64,000 nt of DNA, taken from assembly GCA_024734495.1 (NCBI GenBank), contig JALMQS010000718.1, forward strand, positions 159,925 through 223,924, in the 5' to 3' direction. The position numbers were made by a program, and so were the translations under genes. The notes under the pieces are model-generated. The model saw only the letters and a list, made by a program, of their open reading frames with translations, was not told the origin of the DNA and did no database searches. This document shows, piece by piece, positions 23,510-35,147 of the stretch (position 1 is its first letter; every line of letters begins with the position of its first letter). Origin of the DNA: Forficula auricularia (taxonomy: Eukaryota > Arthropoda > Insecta > Dermaptera > Forficulidae).

Positions 23510-24003
23510 AAGGGATAAGAAAACAACGCAGTTGCTATGGTTACTTATAAAATTTCCTCCCAAATTTTTAGCATTTCACAGAGAGAAGCCTATCCATTCT
23601 TATTTAAGCAAGGCTAAATGAGCTATATTAAATGGTTCAAATGAATAAATTTTAAAGAATTTAAAAAATTAAAAAGTACTCTCTTACTCTAGAGTAAAGT
23701 ACTTTAAAATATAATTTTACTAAAAACTTTATTTATCCTTTTTTGTGGTCCCCAAGGTACTTAATTAAGATATTAAATTTCATCAAAATTGGTTAAGTCA
23801 TTTTCAAGATATTTAGAAAAAACTAAAAAAGTACTGAAATAAAGTACTAATGTTTGTGGGTCGATATGTACCAAAAACTAATCAGCGCTTCATTTTGTTA
23901 AAAGAATGCTAGGTTTTCAATTTCATTTCAATAGGTGCAACGGTGTGGAAAAAATCGTGGGCCAAAAAAACGATAACATACATCCATCCGCACGCACTAA
24001 ATG
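23510..24003 (+). repeat. Long direct repeat, copy 2
   Basis: This matches 22165-22688. The tail is shorter in CATC units. Confidence 0.8.
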
Positions 24004-24326
24004 AAAAAATGGCACTTTTTGGCCTCTCGATGAGACCCCATGTAATTTTTGGCAAAACCGTCACGTGCTAAAATTCAACCTAATTGAATACTACAATTTG
24101 TGACTTTAATTGAGTCCATGGGTTCCGTAGTCTTTACCTGAGGACCCTTTGAAGCCACGCTTGCCCCGAGAGCGATTACAATACTTTACCCATGCTTTGC
24201 ATTGGATAAAGTAAAAATTGAATCGAAATGTTTATCAGAAAATTCCCTTAATTATTGAAATTCAATAAATTGATAAAAAGCTGGCTGGTTTCTTTCCTTC
24301 ATTCAAAGCTCAATTTATTCTAGCAG

Positions 24327-24366
24327 GCTGAGGGAAAAGAGCTTCTTGCCAGACAGCCATCCAAAG
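24327..24366 (+). other. Candidate 40-nt microexon
   Basis: A long pyrimidine-rich tract (TTTCTTTCCTTCATTC) is followed by TAGCAG, a 40-nt segment of 50% GC and a donor CCAAAG|gtaaga. Two frames are open: AEGKELLARQPSK and LREKSFLPDSHPK. The tandem acceptor resembles the one at 6867. The flanks are AT-rich and non-coding. The host gene is unknown. It could belong to a large transcription unit spanning the window. Confidence 0.42.
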
Positions 24367-24966
24367 GTAAGACAAACGTCAAATGGGCACTTTCTAGTTT
24401 CCTAAAATATACTTTTTCTTGTCCTAACTAGTTATTTAATTAATTGATTAACATACATATTATAATTAACATTATACTATATAGGGTGGTCAAAAATTCA
24501 TTCACTAAAAAATAAATGAATATACAGGGTGGTCTAATCTTCATTTACTATAAATATATTATTATACATACCGGTCCAAAGTTTTATTTACTAGAAAAAT
24601 ATAACTATGAAAATATGATTAGACATATATTATAAATGCTATACATATAGAACAGTTTTTCTATAATCGATTAAAATGTCACACACAGCATCATATAGTC
24701 AAACGGTGAAATTTCAAAGGCATAAAAGAGGGCACAGATGTATGGTAAAGCTATGTGGATGGCCAAATCAGCTTATTTGAAAAAGAAAATTCAATAAATT
24801 ATACTATTTAAATTATTTTACAATCGATATGGATAAACTATAATTTAGTATTTATAAATATACCTATATTTTAATGATCTTGTTTATTTTAAGGCCGATT
24901 AGAATTTGATCTTGATAAAGATTTTTTTAACTGAGAGCTTTTATCTCGTCGTTCGGGGGTTTTTTT

Positions 24967-25236
24967 TTATAATGATATTGATACAAGAAGAAGTTGCACC
25001 AAAAAGGTACAGCCTCTGTAGTTCGTGGTGGACCCTTGCATCGTGAAAATAAGAAGAGATTTAGGAATTTGGTCGTAGTCGAAGGTATCTGTGTAGATGC
25101 GGGTCTTGGAAGACTGAAGGTTATATGTTGCTGAGAAGTCTGTAAGGAGAAGAAAGTTCCAGTCTCTAGAAGTCATGGGGGCAAACAATAATACAATTGG
25201 CTTACGAATAGAAATGAACCGAAAAATGATTATCAA
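24967..25236 (-). pseudogene. LINE 3' end (minus)
   Basis: PMTSRDWNFLLLTDFSATYN followed by LQSSKTRIYTDTF is the ORF2 C-terminus of the same LINE as at 2600. The 3' UTR contains a degraded ACCAAAAAGGTAC hairpin and ends near 24970 at a T-rich run. Confidence 0.8.
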
Positions 25237-25423
25237 ATCTTCTAGAGAAACAAGATAATATTATTTATAAAAAAATGACATATTATCAAATAACTAGAAA
25301 AAATAATAAAGAAATGATTCACAGAAATATTTGATCCACTTACTGAAACATGCTTGGTGGGAGTTTTTTCGGAGATCTCGTTAATATTCATAATTCAAGA
25401 ATCCAAATTAGTGTTAACAACGA

Positions 25424-25785
25424 ATGACCGCCTCCGTGGTGTAATTGTCAGAGTAACTGACTGGCAACCCGGAGGTCTCGGGTTCGATTCCGGCTATACC
25501 CAGACATTTTTTCTGTAAGTATAGGTTCTGGTAATAAAAATTAAGTGGGAGATAAATTTAACCGAATTTATCGCGCGGAGAATTTACCACTGCTCGAAGC
25601 CCTTAAAACCTTAGTAAATTGGATATTGAATTGTATCTAAGTTTCTGAGATTGGCTCGTGATCCCGGCTTCTTTTCCTTCTGCTCTGTTCTTTTCACGAT
25701 GGAGGGGCCAGCCCATACAGGCCTTTAGGGGATCCACCTTTTGGTGTATCTCCTTCTCACATCAATATCATTAAAAAAAAATTTG
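25424..25785 (+). mobile_element. tRNA-derived SINE with a LINE-like tail
   Basis: The head has an A box TGGTGTAATTG (25437-25447) and a B box GGTTCGATTCC (25481-25491), the internal RNA polymerase III promoter of tRNA genes. The tRNA-like part ends near 25503 and is followed by a body of unrelated sequence. The last 75 bases before the A-run match the 3' UTR of the LINE relics at 42935 and 35860 (GATGGAGGGGCCA..., CTTTTTGGTGT-like, CTCCTTCTC). The SINE therefore probably borrows the reverse transcriptase of that LINE. Confidence 0.82.
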
Positions 25786-25789
25786 ATAC

Positions 25790-26795
25790 TTTGAAAGCAT
25801 CCGAACTCATGTGTTTTGGGAATTAAGCATGAAAAGTGGTTAGTTTTTGGATGAATTTCTGTTTATGCAGGCGAGGGGAACCACTGTTTCAAGCTCGAAA
25901 GCCCCATTAGCATGTTCTGTACAATACATTCAAATCTTCTGATATTTAACCAGATTTCTGATCTTCAATTGAAGGAATCAGATGAAATGTGTCCTAAGCT
26001 TTTATGCCGGGTATGAATGAATATAGAATGTGTAAATTTTCTAATGACAAATGGATATCTTGAAAATGAGCTTGAGCATTTATAGTAGGTATTATATAAA
26101 CAATTTTCATTATTTTAAAGCTTCTATATCTCTCTATATTTTCATGATTTGACGAATTTCGACTGTAAACACTTTCAATTAGAAAGCTGAATCTAGCTAT
26201 ATCTAATTCAAACTGATAATTTATTTAATTCATAAAAATACCCAGATTAATTAGATAATTCTAATATAAATCAATTGTTTTTTTCATTAGACTTCTGTTA
26301 AAGGAGCTATTTCGCTTTTTTTGACAGTAATTTAATTATGATCGAATTATATAAATATTACACATTTTTTATTAATTAATTTTTTTTGGCATCGGTCTTA
26401 GTCATACAGTCAATTTAGCCAGTAAGTATGTAGTATGATAATTTTATCATGTGATATTCATAGTGTTAGTGAAGGAGCCAGTCAATTTTTATTATGCCAA
26501 AAGCGACCCTCAAACTAGGGCCTCCTGCAAATGATTTACATAAAATAACAGAAAATTTTGAAATTTGAGTTAATCTGCTTCGAATTAATTTTAATTAGAA
26601 CCATATTTTAGATATTTAAATTAATTTTTCGGGACCTACCGAAAGATCATAGGCAACCAACTAAAAGAGAAGTTTAAATCTCTGTTAACAAAATCTCTAT
26701 GTCTAAATTATTTTTTCTTAAAGATAAATTAATTAGGTTGGCCTCTGCTTGATGTAAAAAACATATAGGTACATATATATATATTTCGAATACAA
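25790..26795. other. AT-rich DNA, no gene seen
   Basis: No exon signature, repeat match or RNA gene could be supported here. Confidence 0.4.
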
Positions 26796-26799
26796 ATCT

Positions 26800-27118
26800 G
26801 TAAAGAAATAATTTATTTGTTAGAGACTATAGTTTCAAAGTTTTGACTTTCATCATCAATCTTTTAATTAGAAATATTTTATTTGTTATTTCCCATGGGT
26901 TCAATTACAGAACCTAATATAGATAAATTCGTATTGTTGTTATAGCAAGCAAGCCACATAACAAAGGTTTTTTAGCAACAAAATGAATTTATCTATATCC
27001 AAACGGATAATTGAACCCATGAGAAATAACAGATAAAATATTTATAATCAAATGATTGATTATGAAGATAAAACCTTCAAAACTCTAGTCTCTAACAGAT
27101 AAATTATAATATGCTTAT
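26800..27118. mobile_element. Foldback element related to the 17.6-kb family
   Basis: Inverted arms contain TTAGAGACTATAGTTTC and its near-complement, TGGGTTCAATTA/TAATTGAACCCA and ATAGATAAATTC/GAATTTATCTAT. A related element is at 32260-32480. The embedded cores (TTGATGA, stem GAAAG/CTTT, GAAAC, TATAGTC) have lost the first C of CTGATGA. Confidence 0.65.
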
Positions 27119-27124
27119 TTATAT

Positions 27125-27258
27125 TCGTTATATATATGGTAGGTATACCAATATATATATATATATATATGTGTGTGTTTGTATCCATCCAGCAGGGGGA
27201 CAACCTCAATAATTTCTCTTTACGAATCAACAACTCTGCTACACTCAACAAAACAATT
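27125..27258 (+). repeat. Dispersed repeat T with a TA microsatellite
   Basis: An (AT)n run at 27151-27169 is followed by the T core ending in CAACTCTGCTACACTCAAC. Confidence 0.6.
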
Positions 27259-27432
27259 TTTTTTCAATTAAATTTCTTTTGTGTGATCAAAAAGTAAATA
27301 TTTAGGTATAAATAAAGACCTATAAACTGAAAATTATCTATTTTTAAGAAAATATTTAAAAAAGATTAATTTCACAATAAAGTATATTTTTAACTATTTC
27401 CAATCCAGGTATAAATATATATTTTTTAAAAC

Positions 27433-27440
27433 TATAAAAG
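27433..27440 (+). promoter_or_regulatory. Putative TATA box of the five-exon gene
   Basis: TATAAAAG lies 82 bp upstream of the start codon. Initiator-like TCATTT and TCATTC follow at 27457 and 27469. The spacing fits a short 5' UTR. Confidence 0.5.
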
Positions 27441-27514
27441 GATTAGAAATGATTCTTCATTTGTAGTTTCATTCCAATTGTAGTTGATTGCAATTTAAAA
27501 TAAAAAATAAAAAA

Positions 27515-30500
27515 ATGAACAAATGGTTACGATTATTTGTTTTGGTGTTATCCACTTATATATTGGGCGAGACATTTATCGATATGAATCATCAATTGGA
27601 GGTGAATTTAATTTAATCTTTGTTCGAGCCAATATTAATGCAATTTTGTATTTTTTTTTCAGGAAATTACGAAAAAAGCACACAAACATATTGAACACGA
27701 GGTAAGTAACAATGACATTATACAATCGATTTAATATAAAAGACAAATGCCGATAGTAGTAAAGATTCTATAAAAAAATCAAGAGAGCTGGTCAGGTCAA
27801 GTGTCTATATTGTATTTTTGACTTTATCGAGTTTAATTCCAGAAGGGTGAAACAACTCTTCTGACATAATAAAAATTACCTATAACACCTAGGATTTAGT
27901 GTTTGAACACCTTTCTTGACTTCCTATAAAAATGAATTTAATTTTTAGGAATAATTATTATAAGACACTCTATCTCATTTTCTTTTATATTATTAATTTT
28001 CATAAAATTAATAAATAATGAAAATATTATCATTTCTTTATATATATGATATATACCTATATATTTTTTTTATTATAGAAAATCAAAGAATATATGAGAT
28101 ATGAAAAGGACAAAATGATAACCCATTATATTGAATGGCTTCTAGAAAATGGAGTAAGTATATTTTAATTATTTGATAATTTTACTGCTTTAAGTCCCCG
28201 TGAAATTACATTGAATTACCAACTCTTGGTAATATTAAAATTAAATCAATTTAAAACTGGTAGCTACTGTTTAAAAAGTAAAACAAACTACAATGTCTGT
28301 CTGTCTCTCTGTCCACATTGTAGCGCATGTGTAAAGTAGAATTTGGCTTAATTTTTTAAATTTATATAGCTTCGAAATGGCTGTGGGAGAGAGGCCCACA
28401 ATGGTTATTTTTAGGCGATTTTTATGCCAATTCAATTTCAATCAAGTACTTAAATTGGAATTTTGAAAAAATTCCTAGAATTAATTAATTCTCTCCTTAT
28501 GAGAAACAATTAAGATATGCCGGTCTATCAATGAGCTGAAATATTGAAATCTCGGAGCCATTCAGCTAATTATATATACCGTATATATATGTATATAATA
28601 TATATATACAGTAAAAAACCGAAGAACGGGTTCTTACTAGTTAAACCCGTTTCACTGAATATCTTTGTGGCAACTAGAGTTTACTGATGTTGGTTGAGTT
28701 TGGTTCAAAAGTCCTGAAACTTCATTTTTGACCTTCCGCCTCATTTAGGAAATTTTTAAACGAAAATGTGAAAAATTACATCCTCTACAACTTTGCTTCT
28801 AAATTTTGAAATTTTCGTTTAAAAATTTTTGAAAATAAACACCCAAAATGAGGGGAAGATCAAAAATAAAGATTCTAGACTTTTGAACCAAACTCAACCA
28901 GCATCAGTAAATTCTAGTTGCCATGAAGGTATTCAGTGAAACGCGTTTTAACTAGTAAGAACCCCTTTTACTAAAAACGGGTTTTTACTGCAACATATAT
29001 ATATCAACTCCAGAAAGCAATCTTACTGTAGTTTATCTTTAACAATGGAACTTTACAGTGGAGTCAAAAAAAGATTTATAGGGAAAGAAAGTTGTAACTG
29101 TTTTGTACTAGTCAAACACAGGCGTGGTATGAATGTGATTAAAAAAATATTTGTATGAATTTTGACCTAGGTATCTATTTAATTCTGAAAAGTAGCGGAT
29201 TTTGATCTTTTTACAACATTTAGTGGAAAATTTTTTTAAAATTTTGAATGTCTTGTTTAAATAAAAATTCATTGTATAGGAGAACAACCACTCTAAGCAG
29301 TTTTTCTTGATTCTTATGATATTCTTATTTTTTGAGATACAGCAATATTGCAATTTAGCGATGTTATAATTGTATACAAGACCCTTGTCGACCCCAGTCT
29401 TTATTTATAATTTGACTACTCGGACTTATATTTGTTCCAAATTATGGTTTGCAAAGATCTGAAATTGAGCTTAGCTATATATAAATGTTATTGAAATTCA
29501 AAATTACTGTAGCTAGATTTAATTATAAAAAAAATAATTTTGTTTTATTGATAAATATACTCATGATATTTTATTATTATTATCCTTAATATCTTATCGA
29601 TCTGTGACAACTGTTTTGACTGCATTTAATTCTAGATACACAGATATGTTCATCTCCATGGGTTCTAGATACATGAACAAACATCCTGCCACCCTCTTTT
29701 CTGAATCTTTAGTCGTTCAAAGGTGCAGAGATAGCTTCGCCTATACCAGGGGTTGGGGTTCGTTTTTAGCTATTACCCCAAAAAATATTACGATAAAATG
29801 AATATAGGTTAGGGTGCTCCTTATTTTGGATATTTACGAATATTTACGCGGACAGGGGCTCATATGGTTCTAAATAAATTTAAAAAATATACCCCAAGTT
29901 TTAAGTCTCTATCTCAATTTTAACCTAGTACCACAGAGCGATTAAGTTTCCCATCCAAATAACATGGGGCTTTTGGCATTGAACGATCAATTTTTCATTC
30001 CGGCCAAAGTAATAGTTCAAAAAATTTGAAACTCTGTAGACTTTATCCTTATAATAGTAGCCATCCTTCAGAATTTTTACAGACTTTTAGCTATTACAAT
30101 TTTGGAGTTACATCTAGATAGAATACTGCTATATCTTAGTATTAGTAAGTTATAGACTCCAAAATTATTATAGCTAAAAAATCTGTAAAAATTCTGAAGG
30201 ATAGCTACTATTATAAGGATAAAGTCTACAGAGTTTCAAATTTTTAGACTATTACTTTGGCCGGAATAAAAATTGATCGTTCAATGCCAAAAACCCCATG
30301 TTATTTAGACGGGAAACTTAATCGCTGTATAGTACAAGGTTAAAATTGAGATAGAGACTTGTAACTTAGGAATATCTTTTTTTATTTATTTAGAACCATA
30401 TAGAGTCCTCGTCCACGTAAATATTCGAAAATATCCAAAATAAGGAGCACTCTTAATATAGGTATTAAAAAATCTACATTAAATAAAAACATGTCGATAA

Positions 30501-33500
30501 TAAACAAAATTAATAAATTAGTCATTATAAAATAAAATAATTTCATTGAAATTTTTTCTCCCTTAAGGTTTGAGAGAAATTGTATTTTTCCATTATTAAA
30601 AAATAATATCCCACCCAAAAAATTCTTAATAAAAACAGGCCAAGTTCGAAAAACTAGTGAAATCTTCTGTGCAGCCAAGTTAAATTTGCCAAGAATAATT
30701 AAGTCGAGACAATAGTACTTTCAACGCATTCTTTCTATTTTAAATCACGACTTAGATTTATGGATTCTATATTTTTAATTTAAATGGTCTTCCTGAAACT
30801 TGACTGTAACACATTATCCCATTAGGGTAAATTAATTAAATTCGAGACTAGTCAAGTTTCAGGAAAATAATAAGTTAGCTTCTTTTTTTTTGGAAGGGAT
30901 AGTAATTTACCCTACAATCTTCACTCTTTCATGTATAGTTTAAATTTAAAATGAAAAATAAACATCTGAAATAATCAAATAAAAATAATATATATATTTT
31001 TTTAATAATTATAATAAGGAACAAAATAAAACTGCCAATGAGCCGGAGCCAACAGTTGATCCTGATGAATTTATTGATGATTTAGTCGAGGAATATTGTT
31101 ATGGAGAAGAATGCAATGTACTAATCAAAGATTATTGTAAACAAGGAAATTGTCAACTAGTAAGTATCTACAAGATTATTTTCTTTTTGGGAATATTACG
31201 ACTAAATTGGTCAATATTATAAATCATATGCGCCAATTAAGGCTATCTAATCTTGTAATCTTATATAATTTTTCTTTTAAACAATCTTTGAATTAAACAT
31301 AACAAGTATAATGTAGATAGAATATTAAATATAAATATATATATATATGTGTGTATAATGTAGGTATATGTTTATTTGCATCAAGCAGAGAAAAAACCTC
31401 ATTGATTTATCTTCTTTGCTTTTTTTAACTATTTTATTTATTTCTCATTATAATTCAATTAAGAACATTAGAAAACTTAAATATAAATTTAAAAAAATTA
31501 AATTTAATATACAATTTAAATTTATACTTAAATGATTCCCCCTTGTTTGTATGTGTGTGCGCCTTAGAAATTTCACTTACTTACTTCAATTATAAATAAT
31601 CATTATAATGGCAACCAACTTGCTATTATTGGAAATAAGAAAGTGATAGCTCTTAAATAGTTTGACAAAAAATTAATACAGTCGACTCTAGAAAATTCTA
31701 ATTTTTCGAAAATTCGAATTCTTCAACTGTTAACTTCGGTAAATCGAAAAAATGTTGTGTCTTTTGATACGCTCGATAACTCGAAATCCTTTTCGTAACA
31801 AGAGGGGAGAAAACGTTCTATAATTTGAACTAGGCCTTCCCCTCTTTATAATTCGAATTTTTCCTAGCAAAATTCCTAGGAAGCAACGCCAAACCACATC
31901 GAAACAAAAAACTATTCTTAATTTTTATAATTAGGTATGTTATTATATATTGATCCTGAGTGGGAGGATCGTAGGTCTATAAGGGGAGTTGTGGAGGCCC
32001 TTAAAAAAATTAAAAAAAAACAAATGTTAATTCATATTTATGTAATATTTTGTGGTTTTCATTATTTTTACTTTTTTACTTGATGTTATATATAAAATTT
32101 ATATAAGCTCATACATATTTTCAAAACATTTACCAAGAGCTGTTGGTAAAAGTGTAAGAAAATAGAGATTGACTTACTTAAATGCTTCTTAAGAACTATT
32201 AAATTTTTTTAAACAAAAATATAATAATTTTTAAAAAGTAAATTCCTTTTAGAAAAGAAAATCGTTTTGTTGTTATATCAAGCTAGCAACATAACATACG
32301 AATCGTTTCGTTGCTATGTGGCTAGCTTGCTATAACAAAACAAAACGAATTTATCTATATCCAATCGAGAAATTGAACTTTTGTGAATTAACAGATAAAA
32401 TATTTTTAATTAAAAGACTAATGATGAAGGTCAAACATTTGAAACTATAGTCTGTAAGAAATCAATTATAAATATACATATTTATATTCGTTATATATAC
32501 CTATGTATATACTTTTTACTTAGAGAAAGTGGTGTAGGTTTTAGGTGAAACATGATATTAATTAATAAAGTAAAGGGTGTGTAGTTTCACAGTGAATGAA
32601 ATAAAACTCAAAGAGGTTTATACAATCTCAATATATTTCCGATTATTAGTCCATTATCAGGAGTTTACAGGTTAAAATTAATAATATCTGAACGTTCGAT
32701 CACAATTTTTAACATCTAAATCATACGTACCAATATAACAAAATATAACATTCAAATCATACATTCCAATATAACACAAGAAAAACATCAACTAATTTAA
32801 ATTTTATTTATTGTTAAATGTTGATGTTTTTCTTGTGTTATATTGGAATGTATGATTTGAATGTTATATTTTGTTATATTGGTTCGTATGATTTAGATGT
32901 TAAAAATTATGATCGAACGTTCAAATATTATTAATTTTAACCTGTAAACTCCTGATGATGGACTAATAATCCGAAATATATTGAGTTTGTATAAACCTCT
33001 TTGAGTTTTAATTCATTCACTGTGAAACTACACACCCTTTACTTTATTAATTATGTATATACATATTTTCATCAAGCAGAGAACATCATTATTGATTTCC
33101 CTTTATGAATCAACAAATGTGCTTACTCTCGGCAAAAAAATATTTTCAATTATAAAGCTAACCTTGATTTGAACAAAATAAATTTATATTTTACTGTCTC
33201 TTTAGTTTTCAAATGATTGATGAGATTTTTATGACTTTTTTAACAAGAACTATCAATAAGACACATATTGATATTTTTTTTAATTGAATTTTGCTATTCA
33301 TAATTAAATCAAAATGAACATTTTTTTCAGAAACAAAATATACTACTAAATAAAACCATTGAAATGATGAAACCACAAGATGTTGTAACAATACGGCTAG
33401 CAAAACAATCTCAAGAAATATACGATATGCTATGGCATTTCAGTGTATCAACCTTAATTTTAGGATTAGTTAGCATAATTCTTGTTAAAGTGATCATCAT

Positions 33501-33510
33501 TGGCTTCTAA
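27515..33510 (+). CDS. Five-exon gene for a small secreted or membrane-anchored protein, family unknown
   Basis: Exons are 27515-27601, 27663-27701, 28079-28153, 31019-31159 and 33331-33510. Introns are 61, 377, 2865 and 2171 bp, all GT-AG and phase 0 (GAG|gtgaat, GAG|gtaagt, GGA|gtaagt, CTA|gtaagt; acceptors include TTTTTTTTTCAG and TTTTTTTCAG). The 173-residue product starts MNKWLRLFVLVLSTYILG, a signal peptide with likely cleavage near residue 18. Residues 30-67 are basic and helical (EITKKAHKHIEHE, KIKEYMRYEKDK). Residues 75-98 are acidic. Two YC-x4-C modules follow, with cysteines at 94/99 and 107/112. Sequons NKT occur at 70 and 121. A hydrophobic segment fills residues 151-173 to the stop, with one lysine (167) inside it. 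The start is the first in-frame ATG after the TATA box. I recognise no homologue. A lineage-specific membrane or secreted protein is the inference. The weakest junction is the exon 4 acceptor (ATAATAAG). Confidence 0.8.
28610..28992. mobile_element. Foldback MITE in intron 3
   Basis: Terminal repeats CAGTAAAAAACC and GGTTTTTACTG close arms of about 170 bp that share TTGGTTGAGTTTGGTTC and its complement. It is non-coding. Confidence 0.75.
29809..30454. mobile_element. hAT-type foldback MITE (646 bp) with 8-bp target duplication
   Basis: Long inverted arms with GTGCTCCTTATTTTGG ends span the element. AATATAGG flanks both sides exactly (29801-29808 and 30455-30462), an 8-bp duplication as hAT insertions make. 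A half copy of the same family is at 46255-46662. It lies in intron 3 of the main gene. Confidence 0.82.
30793..30866. repeat. Small hairpin repeat in intron 3
   Basis: CCTGAAACTTGACTGT and its near-complement AGTCAAGTTTCAGG face each other about 45 bp apart. Confidence 0.45.
31675..31875. mobile_element. Possible pogo/Tigger-type MITE relic
   Basis: ACAGTCGACTCTAGAAAATTC resembles the CAGT(C/A)GACTCTCG-type terminal repeat of pogo-like elements, followed by several AATTCGAA-like hairpins. The other end is degraded. It lies in intron 4. Confidence 0.35.
32260..32480. mobile_element. Foldback element, copy of the 26.8-kb family
   Basis: The central inverted repeat is AACAAAACGA...TCGTTTTGTT-like with GCTAGC motifs. 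The right part repeats GAAACTATAGTCTGTAAG. Only the right ribozyme-like half remains and its core is broken. Confidence 0.6.
32513..33053. mobile_element. Foldback element with two hammerhead-like motifs, in intron 4
   Basis: The same terminal arms and left flank as 7448-7894, but with a different central inverted repeat (32690-32940 around AAATTTTATTTATTGTTAAA). The minus-strand core 32621-32668 is mutated (CTGATAA). The plus-strand core 32944-32991 is intact. Confidence 0.78.
32944..32991 (+). ncRNA. Hammerhead-like ribozyme motif
   Basis: AAACTC, CTGATGA, T, GGA-loop-TCC, GAA, ATATAT, T, GAGTTT, all intact. It is transcribed in the sense of the main gene and lies inside its last intron. 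Confidence 0.57.
33058..33150 (+). repeat. Dispersed repeat T in intron 4
   Basis: TTGATTTCCCTTTATGAATC followed by TACTCTCGGCAAAA, directly abutting the foldback element. Confidence 0.6.
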
Positions 33511-33570
33511 CAATTAACATATAAATTGTTAATAACTATTTTAGAAAATATCAATTTTTTGTAAAATTAA

Positions 33571-33576
33571 AATAAA
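33571..33576 (+). terminator. Polyadenylation signal of the five-exon gene
   Basis: AATAAA lies 60 bp after the stop codon, with T-rich DNA downstream. Confidence 0.6.
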
Positions 33577-33599
33577 TGTTAAATATATCTGATTTTAAA

Positions 33600-34075
33600 A
33601 CAAAAATTGAATTTTTTTATTTATATATATATTTGGATGTGAGTGCACCTCAGGACTTTTACGTTCTCCATCAAATTATAAACAATTATTTCAATTTAAT
33701 TTAAAACTTCATCTTTCCTGCAAGACATTTCAAAACAAATCTCGTATACAACATGACAAGTATATTTATGGATAAGAAAACATAAAATTTGATTAAATAA
33801 TTCTAGGGAAGGTACTAGATACCCATATTCTCAACTATCGTGTAATTTAGAAATTGATATGTGATTTTATTTTTGAACCATTGATTTTTTGGGTTTTCAC
33901 ATTGATCACATTGTCAACAGTCTTTGAATTTGAAAATCTTAATAAGTTCAAAGTCGATTAATAGAGTTCCCCCAGCACTGGATAACGAATCCAGAATAAC
34001 TAGCTATCGAAATGTCGCTTCGTGCATCTTTATTTCATTAAAAATGAGCTCTCTAGATGGTTTTAGTCATAACTT
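33600..34075. other. AT-rich DNA after the main gene, nothing recognised
   Basis: No exon, repeat core or RNA feature could be supported. Confidence 0.4.
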
Positions 34076-34081
34076 CTTTTT

Positions 34082-34800
34082 TTAACCGACTTCAAAAAAG
34101 AAGCAGGTTCTCTATTCGACTGATTTTTTTTTTTTTTTTTTTTTTGTGCCTATGTTACCTCATATCTCAGCCAATTGTGAACCGATTTTGAAAGTTTTTT
34201 TTGCATTGGGTCCAGTCTACCTTCCGATTGGTTCCATTTTTTTTTCATATGTATTAAATCTTTATTGTTAGGTTTGTTCAGGCCTAACTTCTTTGTTTAT
34301 GAACCGATTTCGATGATTTTTTTTTTATTGGAAAATTGGTATCTTAAGGATGGTGCCATATTAATTTGTTCAAGTTCTGATGATATGATCACTATTAATA
34401 ACATCACTAAAAAGAGAAAAATAAAAATAATTTTTAACAAAAAAATAAAAACCGACTTCAAAAATTAAATGCAACAAATAAAATACACTAAAAGGTATAA
34501 AATAATTATTATCTTATTTAGTTACAACTAAACGACGAAATATTAACATGAAATTACTTTTTGATGTCGGTACCAAACAAACTATACCTATAAGCGAGCA
34601 TACCCTCCAAAGGTACTAAGTAAGATCGGTCGAGTGCAATTCATAAAATGTATATGTTTGGCACCGACTTCAAAAAGTAATTTCATGTTAATATTTCGTC
34701 GTTTAGTTGTAACTAAATAAGATAATAATTATTTTATACCTTTTACTGTATTTCATTTGTTGCATTTAATTTTTTGAAGTCGGTTTTATTTTTTTCTTAA
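34082..34800 (+). repeat. AACCGACTTC repeat, copy 1
   Basis: It starts AACCGACTTCAAAAAAGAAG followed by a long T run. It contains GAACCGATTTTGAAAG and a nested inverted repeat whose arms share AAATGCAACAAATAAAATAC. The reverse-complement copy is 38575-39312. This sequence type is widespread in insect genomes. Confidence 0.8.
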
Positions 34801-34958
34801 AAATTATTTTTTGATAATTATCTTTCTTACCTTAAATTGAATGCTTTATTTTTTGTTCAAGTATTGGACAGAAATCGATTTCTTCTTTTCACACAGTTTT
34901 TGATGCAGTTTACAGTTTTTAATCAAGGTTTAGTTATAATGTTATAAAGGCCTCGAGA

Positions 34959-35147
34959 ATGGAGAAGTTGCAGGCTCTGGAAACCGGAAGAAAGATGGAA
35001 GTAACAACTCAAGGCGGTCCGATCTGTCCTATTTGCTTCGCGTTTCGGTTTCAGGATGCAGATTCGCCCTTTCTCAAACCAAATCTCGAAATAGACTTTA
35101 GTAAAATCCAGAGATTATCTTCTACTACATCTAAGCGTTATGGATAA
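34959..35147 (+). other. Single-exon ORF of 62 codons, doubtful gene
   Basis: An ATG in good context (GAGAATGG) opens a frame with balanced codon use, including GGPICPICFAFRFQDADSPF, and closes at TAA. GC content is well above its flanks. No domain, promoter or splice partner is seen. It could be a fragment of a repeat. Confidence 0.22.

Noticed and set aside
25424..25503. tRNA gene
   Set aside because: It has A and B boxes but a poor acceptor stem, and it continues into a body and LINE-like tail, as a SINE does.
29604..29801. 65-codon ORF in intron 3
   Set aside because: No splice sites fit, and it borders a MITE. It reads like chance or old repeat sequence.
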